Shown: in pieces, positions 27,601 through 39,600 of the stretch
Layout of the letters: the number at the start of each line of letters is the position of its first letter
How positions within the stretch are numbered: position 1 is the stretch's first letter
From: Apoda limacodes
Taxonomy: Eukaryota > Arthropoda > Insecta > Lepidoptera > Limacodidae
Direction of reading: 5' to 3'
NCBI GenBank assembly: GCA_946406115.1
Contig: OX291550.1
Span: 21,676,722-21,740,721 of the forward strand
Length of the DNA stretch: 64,000 nucleotides
Made by a program: the position numbers and the translations under genes
Notes under the pieces: generated by a model
The model's database searches: none
What the model saw: only the letters and a program-made list of their open reading frames with translations
What the model was told of the DNA's origin: nothing

Positions 27601-30600
27601 AAAACATTTTCACAATTTAATTTGCAATAATTATCACATTATGAGCAGTTTTTAAGCAAATACATAAAAAATACTCTAGGGAGATCCAATAATATTCTAA
27701 TAAAGGTTTTTTTGTTTAACACGTTTTTGCCAGTAAATACAGTTTATTTATTTATTCACAAAGCTTTCTGATATTTAAATAATCATATGCCCATTGTGTT
27801 ATAGTTTTTAAGTAAACAGTTATGTATGAAATAATCAAAATGTCATAAATATTTACCTTTATAATACATGTGCGAGTCGTCTACAAAGGTAGGATCCTCG
27901 TCTTGGACTCCAGCTAAACGATCTTTAAGCACCTTCATTGGTCGGTAGCGAGTACGGATTAGCCGAGAATCATCTCTATCATAAATTACTATTGCGTTCT
28001 GCAAATGATTAATGTTATACATATTATATGGTAAACATTACTAACTTAATGGTCATGTTTGTTTGATTTAGATATCAGTTTGTATGTTAGTTATGTATTG
28101 TTATTTTGGCTTAGCTAAGTTAAACTCTTAAATCATTATTCGCAAAGTATTACATTACATTTTCAGCACCTGTCTCCGTATGGAACTATTTAAGCGTTTC
28201 ATGATCTTATCTCTGATGCTGCGAAGCATCACTGGTTGCTCAGTCATAGCTTTCATGAAATCGGTTCTTCGAAGTACCTAAAAAAAAGGTAGCGAAGTGG
28301 GAATTAAGTCTGCGCTCAAAAGTGCAGTTTTCTGCAAATTTTTTAAATTAATTTCACTGTCTTGTTACAATTAGAAAAAACATTACTTTGCACATTCTGT
28401 TACTAGAAATTTACTGTGTTTTTTTAGATATTTGTTAAAAATTTTGCTTTTAAAATAACTACCGATCCTCTTGATTTTCTATTTTCAATCTATAACTTAT
28501 AACTTAGGTACTTCAATTAATTCAAATTCAATTAATTACTTAAAATTAAGCTAGCAAGTTACTGTAATAGGTTTAAAAACTTTATAAAGATATATCATTC
28601 TATCAACTTACTTGCACTTCCACATATGATGCTGCTTTAACAGTAACTTTAGATGGTATTGAATAAAATAAACTTAACTCTCCGAGAACCTGGAAGGATT
28701 TTTGATTGTTAAATACGGTTTTTTAATACATTATTATAATAATGATAATAAAAATAATGATATATTACGAACCCATACAAAAGAGAAGAAGGTAGGAAAT
28801 TTACAGTGTTGCTTTTGAACCCTTAGGACTAAGGGCTGTGAGTATTCTATGTGTTTAGGTATGCTCTTAGGAATTGTTCGAAATGATGCCCACGGCTACT
28901 TTCTAACAAACTCGCTGAAGGAAATCCATCTGGTAACGCACTTAAGCAGACCTAGGCTAGAGGAGCAACACCTAGGCTGTGAAATGAGCTCTCCTTCCTG
29001 TGTTGGTTTGCTCTTGAGGCTACAGGATGGGGTTCTACATAAAAGGCAGTCGTCGATTTGGGGTTAGTACGCTACGTTGGTACGTTGGTATTATATGTAT
29101 TATGAGCGATCAAAGGCTATAGTGCTCGCTGAACAAAAAGAGAGCCGCATGCTTGTTTGCTACTTCAGTGGTCTTTAAAAATTACAGAAAAATTAAAAAC
29201 TTTAATCACCCTGGATAAACATATATAGTATAGCATATATTAACAAGGTTGTACATCATAATTCGATGATGGATATAAAATATAGTAGTAGGTACTTTAT
29301 TGCAGCATATAGTAACAAGTAAGTAATTCATAGTTCGATGATGAACATAAGTTACAGTAGTACATTATTGCAGCATATAGTAAAAAGTATGTACAACTTT
29401 GTTCGATGATGGACGAAAGTTATAGTAGTAGATTATTGCAGCATATAGTAAAAAGTATGTATATCATAGTTCGATGATGGACATAAGTTATAGTAGTACA
29501 TTATTGTAGCATATAGTAACAAGTATGTACATCATAGTTTGATGATGGACATTAGTTATAGTAGTATATTATTGCAGCATATAGTATCAAGTATGTACAT
29601 CATAGTTTGATGATGGACATTAGTTATAGTAGTATATTATTGCAGCATATAGTGAGGTATAGTCGCCAAATAACCTCCCCTTTTTGTAAAATAAAAAAAT
29701 TGCAAAAAATATTATGAGTACAGTAATAAATTAAATATCAAACTTAGGTAAACATTTCTTTATTATTTAAAATAATCAAAAACTAAATGTACTTACTTTT
29801 TCTACAAATGTTTTTGTAGAAAAATTACAAAAATTTAAAATATAAGATTATTTTTTTTGGGCTCCTAATTACGTCCCGGGGACGATATTGAGATCACTAT
29901 AATCAGTACGTTAGCTAAAATTGTATTTCTAACAATAATTATTAATAATCATTATTATAATATCTAATCAGACTTTTATTAATAATTGGTTTAGTTTAGG
30001 TAATTTTAACTCTCAAAACAAATCACACAAATAAAATTAGCTCTTGGATTATCAACACAATCCTCATGCATCCATTGGAAACATTTTGTGCACCTTACCC
30101 ATTTCTCTCCCTTTTTATCTTGAGAAAAACTTTTATGACAAACTGGGCATTCAGCATCATCATCGTCACTATCTTCTTCGTCAGTAGAAACTAAAATTGG
30201 GTCGTCATTATCAGACGTATCCTCATCAGAAGATAGATTTTTACGTTGCTTTTTGGTTTTCGTTTTGTTGTTTCCCGTCGTATTTTTTTTTTACATTTTT
30301 AGTTCTTTTTTGTCCTGCTTCTCTTTCTTCTTTCTCCTTTTTTGTTTTGTTTTCTGCATCTATTATTTCTTGTTTATGCGGTGAAGCCGTGACTACCATG
30401 GCTTTACCTAGCCTAGTTGACGTTGAAGGTGGCTCAACCACTGGAATAGGTCGTATGTCAGCTGGAACTATAAATGGCGATGAAGAATTGCTTATCCGTG
30501 GTGATGCAATTGGTGTTCTTAGTCTTGAGCTTGTGGAATCCAAAGGAACGGGGAGATCATTTACCACAGATGCCGCGCTGTTTGCATTGGTAGAAAGAGG

Positions 30601-33600
30601 AGCGTTTGGCAGCTCCGCTTTCATATTTTTTTGGAAACACCATTAATGGAGGAATGAATTGACCTGAAGCTGACATACAAGTCACAATAGTCATTAAGGC
30701 TCCCCTTTCAGCAGACGATAATTTGTGAACTGCTTTCTTGCCTTTCGCCGTAAGGATTTTTTTCACTTTATGCTGAACCGTTATGATCCCTGTTTCGTCT
30801 ACATTAAATATTTTATTAAGGTTGAAATTAATCTTTTGTAATTCAGGTTTCAATATGACAAAAAAGATTTAACATTTTCTGCAGTAAAGCCTTGTATGCG
30901 AGCTCGTGATAGTGATTCTGGTTGGCGAAAAGACAAATTATGATGACGAGCCATAAAAAACTTCATCCATTTCTTACCTGCTTTATTTTTGGTTCGTGAA
31001 AATGAGTGTGGAATATTATTTCTGATAGCCAATTGGAAAGCCATTCGTTTTGAATCAGAAGCGATCACGCCATAGTAATTAGTTTCCATTTGCAAGCAAT
31101 AGTTCACCAATTCTTCTTCTAATTCAGGTGGCAAAACTGGTTTTCTTCCCATTTTTCCAGAAACTATAGCTTCTATAGGCTTGTCAGACTTTTTTACGTA
31201 ATCTTTTAAAATAGCTCTTGGAACATTAAATAATTTAACTGCCTTTTTATAATCCATTTCGTTAGTTCGTACAGCTTCAACAGCTTTTTTCATTACCTCA
31301 GGATCCCATAACTTTCTCTTTGTCATCTACAAATAAAATTAATAAATATAAAACAGTCACAAAATGTGCACGACAGTGAATGACGAAGTGATCTAAATAA
31401 CGTCCCCGGGACGATAATAGGCTCACGCTAGGGGACGATATTATGAATTTGCCAATTTTATTGTTATCCTCCATTTAACCAAAAACACATGTCATAACCT
31501 AAATTAAACTAGAATCGATTTAAATCTAAGCGATAAGAAACATTTTTGACAAATATTTCGTTTTAATAAGTCAAACAGATCTATAATTAAAAAGTACCCA
31601 TAATATTTCAATCAAAAACTCACCTTGAACAGTTTTTTCTTTTTTAAATATCTCAAGAAAGGTGCTACATTCCACAGCCAAACTTTTGCAATGGCCGACT
31701 GACGTAAGTAACTTTAGATTTCAAATATTTAAACTAGATGGCGTTACTTAAAAAAAGAGAAACCGATGGGGACGAAATAAGGCTTGGGGACGAAATTTGG
31801 CGACTGTACCTTATCAAGTATGTACATCATAGTTCGATGATGAACATAAGTTATAGTAGTACATTTACAGTTTCAGCAAGGAACACACATATACCTAGTA
31901 GCATTGTGGTAGTACTTGGAGTGCATAGTGAGATTGTTGTGTCGTAGCAGCACGTACAACGACTATTCTACTTATGCACTCTTGGTACTGCGTACAATTA
32001 GGTGTTTAGTTTTTTTTTGTTTTTTTAGATAGTGCAGTCATTGAAGCGTTATTGCTCCGAATTTTTTTAACTGTCAACTGATTTGCATGAAATTTTGGAA
32101 TTAGGCTCATCTTACCCTTAACTTCAAAAGTGAAATTGATCTGAACTCCGCACCCACCCTGGGGGTGGAAAAAAACCTTGGATCTTGGATCAATATAAGG
32201 CCTAATTTTAGGAAATAATGTTCTATAAAGTTTTTCAAAAAACCCAATACTTTTCAAGTTATTGGCAATTGAAATATCCGAATTTTTTCACGTTTTTCAT
32301 CGGTTTTTTGTAAATATCGCCAAAAATATGCATTTAAACGAAAATTTTATGATGAACAAAATTGTATCAGGTAAAAAACTGAACGAATCGGTTTTTTATA
32401 AAGTGTTCTAAATGCAATATTAAGCTAGATATTAAAGATAAAGCCGTTTTTTATTTTGTCTGAAATTTAATTGATGTATTCAATGCCATCTAGCGGCGAG
32501 CAGATGCATTTTTTGCATTCTAATGAAATAGGATTTTGTAGTGCTTAAAATAAGCTTTAAAATGAGCACGGAAAAAGTCTTTTGCACGTAAAATGACTGA
32601 GCTGTAATGCAAATAAGAGAAACATCTAATGGTTTTTTCTTTTAAATCAATGGGTTTCATAAGTACCAAAATTAAAATTAATCGTATCCGTCTAGAATTA
32701 ACTTAAGTATAAAGAATTTGATGGAATCTAGCAGTTTGGCTGCTTTAGGACGCATATTTTTCAAAAAAATCACGATTTTAAGAAAAAACAATCTTTCAAA
32801 TAAAGTATAATAATATAAAATTTGTTTTTTTTTTTCTTTTCTGTAACACAAAAATTGACGGAGATATGATTGTTCAAAGAGCGCGCGGCAGCGGAATCAC
32901 GTTTTAAAATAAAAGGTTTTTCACTATATATTTTAATAAAAAAAGTTGTAGCTCATTTAATTAACTTTAAAATGGTTTTTTAAAAGTTCTGATAGCATCA
33001 AAATTGAAGGAGTTATGGTCCAAAAACTATTCGTTTTATCGTATTTGTTTAGTGTGAATATTTGGAGCAAAGTGAAAGTACACAGTAATAGAGACCCAAA
33101 ACTATTGTCTTATATTTTGGAAACGCAGGCATGAATACATACCAACGTTCATATATGTACATATAACACATTTGAATGAAGGTAAGTATGTGTATTGCTC
33201 GGAGGGGCCAACCACGAAAAAGCCAGATGATCTGCTATGCCTGCTCCGTTTATTCGTTTCGAATTTGTTGAATATATATGCTATCAAATGTGACCAGTAT
33301 ATTTTCGCCTGCAAAGGAATGAGCACGTGTTTAATGCAATATTTTAACTAGACGCCCAATTTAAACAAATGTTGTTTTATAAAAAAATTTAAGTACATGA
33401 AAAAACGGTTTTTTTTAAGGGTCGAAAGGGGGTTAAAAATTCGATAATTAAGATAGAGAACATAAAATATTATTTAGTTTATACCTAAATCTTTTTATGT
33501 CATACCAAAGTAATTTATTGTGATTTTTTCAATTTAGGGGTTGTTTGCAAGGGTTGTAAGGTTTTCAAGGGGTTGAAAATGATTTTATTATGTGGTAATT

Positions 33601-36600
33601 GTGTTAGAAAACACTTTACAATTTCAGACCTTAACATTAAACACGTTTTCTAGCGATAAAATGGGTCAATGTCAAAAACGCTACGGCAATGGATTTCCTT
33701 TTGCCGTATATGTACCCTAATGCGGTCCTTCGCTTTTCCTTTTTTGAAAGTAATAAAAAACAATATTGCTGCACAATGGTCCATGTTTGAGAAACATTAT
33801 TTCTTTTTAGTTGCTAAGTACCGCCTTAATCGAAGTACGATATATCGAAATACTTACAGTTCCTAATTTAAAAATAATAAAACGGGATTAAACACGTCAT
33901 TATTTGGCAAAATACCAAACGTCGGGAAAAAGGTATTTTGCCAAATAATGACGCGTTTAATCCCGTTTTATTATTTTTAAATTAGGAACTGTAAGTATTT
34001 CGATATATGAGTAATGCAACGCGTAAATTTAAAAACTTATAAAACTTACAGTTCCTTCTTTAAAAGCTATCATCGGACTTTCATCATCTTCATCTGATAA
34101 CATCTCTACGACACCTCGTTTTATGCAAATCATACCATTTTTAACTACATCTTGATTCCAGATATCTTGGCCGGCGAGGAAAAGTTCGTGACGCATTAAC
34201 AAAGAAATTTGGCGCAAAAAAGCTTCTCCTACGGTATAGGAACATCAATTATATAGAAACATCAATTATATAGAAACATCAATTATATAGAAACATCAAT
34301 TATATAAAACATCAATTATATAGAAACATCAATTATAAAACATTATGTTAAAGGTATAAATTGTTATAAAAGCAAAAGACGTTTGAATCTCAAAACTATA
34401 AATCAAAATTATCTCTCTGACTGTGTTTCATTTACTTAATAAAAATACTGTAGATATAAAAATAGTTCAAACTATTCATTAGTGTGAAATTCGTTTTTAC
34501 CTGTGTCTTGAAAAAGGAGTGTATTATGAAATACTCCAACATTTATATCAAAAATGAGCTCCATTTGCAAAGGTAATGGTAATTTTTGAAGATGATCCGA
34601 ATGCATTACGCCATCTTTCATTTTCCACAACGTCAACTTGTATTGCTTAGCTTGCTCTACCAGATTATCTGGAGCTCCGCGAAACTTTAAGTACTGAATC
34701 ATGTGATGATACTGTAAGACGTTCATTAAATATCATTTTATTAAAAGGTTATATGCATGTGATTTAAATATAAACCTGATATTTTTTTAACAATCTATAT
34801 TGCTTTGAATTTATACCTACAACAATATTTTTCTTCTTAATCCGTTCTTAATTCAAATTTAATTATTGAGTGATATTTAGAATAGCAAAACGGTCAGTTA
34901 AATTGTGACGTCAAAGTCTGCGACGACTAACACATTAACAGACGCACTTCATTTAGTAAGTAGGTCATATTATAATACAGTACTTATACCTACACCAGTT
35001 TCTGATATTACAATTAACAAAACCATATATACCTACTTACAAATTTTAGATCAGGTTGAATTATTTACATTGATGATAAAATATTATTACCTTGCAAATC
35101 CGCTAAAAACAATTCAGTAGCACTCACGTGCAGAAGTACACCATCCACATGTGTAGGAGTGCACTTCCCTCCCTCCCTCCTTATGTGGACGATGCCAACT
35201 TCACCACAACACCATCACCATCAAATTGATAACAAAACTCGACACGTGTTTCGCCTGTGGTGAAGTTGGCATCGTCCACATAAGGAGGGAGGGAGGGAGG
35301 GAGATGCACTCCTACACATGCGGATGGTGTACTTCTGCACTTGAGTGCTACTGAATTGTTTTTAGCGGATTTGCAAAGTAATAATATTTTATCATAATAA
35401 TGAATTTCTGCAAAGTATCCCCTGATCCTATCAATTGTTCACATTGACTTCTACGTATCAAAACCAAAATCACACAAACTGGCGTTAAACTATGTGAATT
35501 ACACTTATTTCTTGAAACTACTCGCGCGCCACCTATTGTGAAATGGTATTAAAGAAGCCTTTCTGGCCGTATGCACAATTACTCCATTAAGTTTTGTTGA
35601 AATTGGATGAATGGTTAAAGAAAGCAAAAGGGACAAATAAACAACCAATCAACAATCTATCGTATTTTGTCCATATCAATATTGATACGAAAGCGTTACA
35701 GCCATACAAAGTCTAGATAATAAATAAGATGATAAGATTGATTTTTTTGTAAAACTAAATCAGTTTGCTTCTTTCAACCAGTAGCAATAATTCTACAAGA
35801 TTCCGTTTTTAGGATCTAAAAGTACCAACGGAGCCCTACTACCTACTAAGCCTATCTGACCTGTCTATCCGTTTGACCGATGTAGGTAGAAACCTAAAGG
35901 TTTTTTTATAAGCTACAACATTCAATAAGAGAGATTTCATCAAAGTACGAGTTAGAATTCATATTTTATCAAGAAGCAAGAAGCATAATGTCAAGCCATT
36001 ATCAGGTATGCTGAATGCACTTACAATCATAAGGAACTACTTACTATTAATGAACCGTGTGTATATAATAATAATAATCTTAGCAAAGTAATGTATAGAT
36101 AAGATGTATTTATGTATTATATGGGAGCGTATAGGTTCCCTAGAGTTAGGGTAGTATGACGTTCGCAACGTTTTTTCCGGTATAACGGCGTATTCAAACC
36201 CTAACACGGACTGTAAGAATTGCAGGTTCAAGTCCTGGCTTAAGGCCAAATCTTTTTGCTCATCATAAAAAATAAAAAATAAATAAAATTATTGTTAACA
36301 AAGTATTAATCACTTAAAACTTACTTGATCGATAAATATAAGTCTTCTACTATCCCTTATCACTGATTGCCATGTCAGGGTCCCAATGAACCAGTAACGA
36401 ATAAAAACGTATCCTAATAGCATCAAAGTAACATTCAACCATTTTTCTATGTCGGACTGAAATAATGAGGTACATTGTCAAATAAAATATATATTGAAGA
36501 GGCTCAGGAACGTCGACGAAAATCATGTATCATCGTTTTACGGCCAAAACTTATGAAATTCTTGGCCCAAGGTGAAACTAAACCTGAATAACTGGGCAGT

Positions 36601-39600
36601 AACAGTCAAAAATGTCAAAGCTTCGTAGGAGGGCGTTGTTGGAATTGATTCATAAATTTTTAATCATTTTCATGGCTGAAATTATTACCAAAATACTTTT
36701 TTCAGACATTTCCAATGTCACGTATGACTCTTAAATTAGAAAAGTTTAGCAATAATCCCCCTTTGGCATTTTTGACCGTTACTGTCACCCCCCCATTCGG
36801 GTTCAGTATTCAGACGGTTCAGACCTAATCTAAAAATTGCGTGTAAGTATTGTTCATAAAAAGATGATAGGTACATGATTTTGGTCGAACTATGGGCGCG
36901 TTCGTTCTGGGATTAAGAGTTCCCACGAATGATACTTTTCACACTTTTGATAACGACAGTTTTGCCACCGACACCTACCGTTCGTTTAGCTTTGAAACGT
37001 TACTAACAAAATTTTTGGTTACAAAACCTGCAAAACGAACCCTTGACGTACACACACTACGATAAAACACACACACACTACCATAAACAATAAATATGTA
37101 TAGGCAGTTTGACAGATTAACACAAAAACCACACCTCTAGAAATGGGTCTAAAGTTTCATTTTTCGGTGGCAAAAGTGACAAAAATAACAAAAATATCGT
37201 AAACGAACGCATGACAGTTTGTCACAGATGATACTAAAATTTTGATACTTTTGATACCAATGCTAAACGAACGGATGACAGGTGGCAAAAGTAATGAAAA
37301 TAATGATTCTGCATCCCAGAACGAACGCGCTCTATGATATGCCTAAGACATGTAATTTTCGTTTGCTATCCGTGGTAACCCTGAGAACAGAAACGATATT
37401 CATAGTGAGCTTTAACTGCCATTATAGAAAAACTATAAATACAAGTACCTACATACTTGAAAATTTGGTGTAGTATAAGTTTTAGGTATTTTATGGGTAT
37501 ATATAGAATACCTAAAACTGTGAATTACCCAGCTAATTTGATTTATAATATTTTACAACGTGAGAATCTAAAACTTTTAAAATCAAGTCTATCTCGTATG
37601 TTTGTAAAAGGCTTGTTTGCGCAAAGCCCAGCTTGGAAAAGTGATTTCAAAGATTTCTGGCAGGCGGAGAGACAAACGACTGAAAGGCTAATCAAAATCA
37701 ACTTTACTGTAAAAAAATAATGTAAAACATAGTATGTCAATATTATATGAATTTGTAAGAATACTGTACATCGAGTAAATAATCACTGGCCACTACCACA
37801 TTATAAAGACGCGCTTAGGTGAATTAAGTCTACCATTAAATAGTGCACTTTAATCAGTGCAGATCCTTATTGATACAAAAAGACAGATAAATTACACAAA
37901 GAAAAAGATTGGTGAATAGCTTGTCCTGTAAAAGAATTGTATAAAAATATAGTTTACTAGATTTTGCGAGCGGCTCCGCCTGCCCTAAATTGGGTTATCG
38001 GCGTGGAGCTTCTTAATTATATTAATGAACTTTGCTATAGCAAGCTATAGGTGTAGCTATAGTTCGTTCAACTCTGTTATAGTTGTTCCCGCAGAACTTT
38101 TTGAATTTTTCGGTATAAAAACCTATATGCTGTTCCAGGACCTAACCTATGTGTATGCCAAGTTTGATCCCGATCCGTCCAGTGGTTGAAGCATGATTGA
38201 GTACCAAACATTCATCCAGACATACAAACTTACTATGCTATAACTTACTATGGGAAAGGAGTCACCGAATATAACGTTGAAGAGGCGACAAGTACAATAG
38301 TACCAACAACTTGTGTAGCTGCAAAATATATAGGTAATAATAAATATTTGTAGGCACTGAAATTAAAAACAGGTAGTTATATACTATATATAGTAAATAT
38401 ATAGGTATGAGTAGCTACAAGTATCATAAATTAGTATTCTGCACCTGCAAATTCTGAACTAAAGCGAACTAAAATTGTAGTAACCTAAAGTTGGTGCGTT
38501 TTACAAAAAAAAAACACATATTTTTCAATATGCGACTTGGATTTCTACTAGCTTTCAATTTATACTCCAAGAGATAATGTAGGATTAAAATATTGGGTAT
38601 GTTCATCATCACGGCTTTTATCCCTAGAGGGTTGACTGGACACGGTATATAATTTGTAAAAACGTTATTTTCCGTAACAGAGTTTACTTTTTTATTTAGT
38701 CGAGTAATCTATGATTGCTGTCCAAGACCTCAAGTCATTGAAAACAAATTCGAGAAAAACATACCTGTCAAAGAGCAAACGGTCAGCTCCAACATGGACA
38801 GGGTAACCAAGTTCATGATACCAAGGTTTTCCATCATCCGAGGACACATTTTGTAATGAATACCAAACGCAACTTGCTCCGTGCAGACCTAACACCACAC
38901 CAGTGACATGCTCCACAACAAATAATACGGTACGGTAGCGGTGCATCTAAAAGAAAACTCTTAATCAAATTTCAAGAAAATTTTATCTTTAATCTGTTAC
39001 TCTAAACGAGCCATAACACTGTAACTGATGCCTGTCTGTTATCTATATGCAGGATTATAAACTGTATTTTGTTTGTTTTTATATTTTTTCTTATTTGTTA
39101 ATGTATTTTTTTTATACCACTAAGGTGGCAAACAAGCACACGCTCCGCCTGATGGTAAGCGGTCACCGTGGCCAATGGGTTTGCAACACAAGGGGTATCA
39201 CTCGCTCGTTGCGGCCCTTCAAAAATCCACTAAATTCTTTCTTGAAGAACCTCATACTGTACCTTATGTATGTATTTATATGTATGTATATATATATTTA
39301 TATTAACATATGTATATGTTATTATATATGTTTTATTTATGTATGTGTAAAAGTATGATTTTAGTTTATTTGATTTTCTTTTCGTAATCATTATGATACA
39401 CGCATTTTGCTTCTCTGTATTACCTAAAGGTTGGCTTGGAGATAATGCCTGAGGCATTAGCTCACCTTTTATGCTAAACTGTACAATTAAGCATGAATAA
39501 ATAAATAAATTAGGTATTCGGTGCTTAGATTTTCCTGATTCTAATTCACATATTTTGAAATTTAATTTAAATATGAAATTTAGTTGATTTATGCCATTTT

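Noticed and set aside
29225..29654. Regularly spaced repeats considered as a CRISPR array
   Set aside because: Units are contiguous 68-bp minisatellite copies without unique spacers, in a eukaryotic intron.
30197..30646. 149-codon plus-strand ORF
   Set aside because: Antisense to the C-terminal part of the Tigger transposase remnant.
36205..36245. tRNA-like B-box phrase ggttcaagtcc
   Set aside because: It matches the inside of a MITE found at 57642-57840; no A box or cloverleaf can be drawn.
37780..37930. Acceptor-like cttttacag with a following SYSPIFFFV reading on the minus strand, first taken for the repeat 1 pore exon
   Set aside because: The frame hits a stop after about 11 residues and no P-loop follows; the exon at 38249-38318 fits far better.
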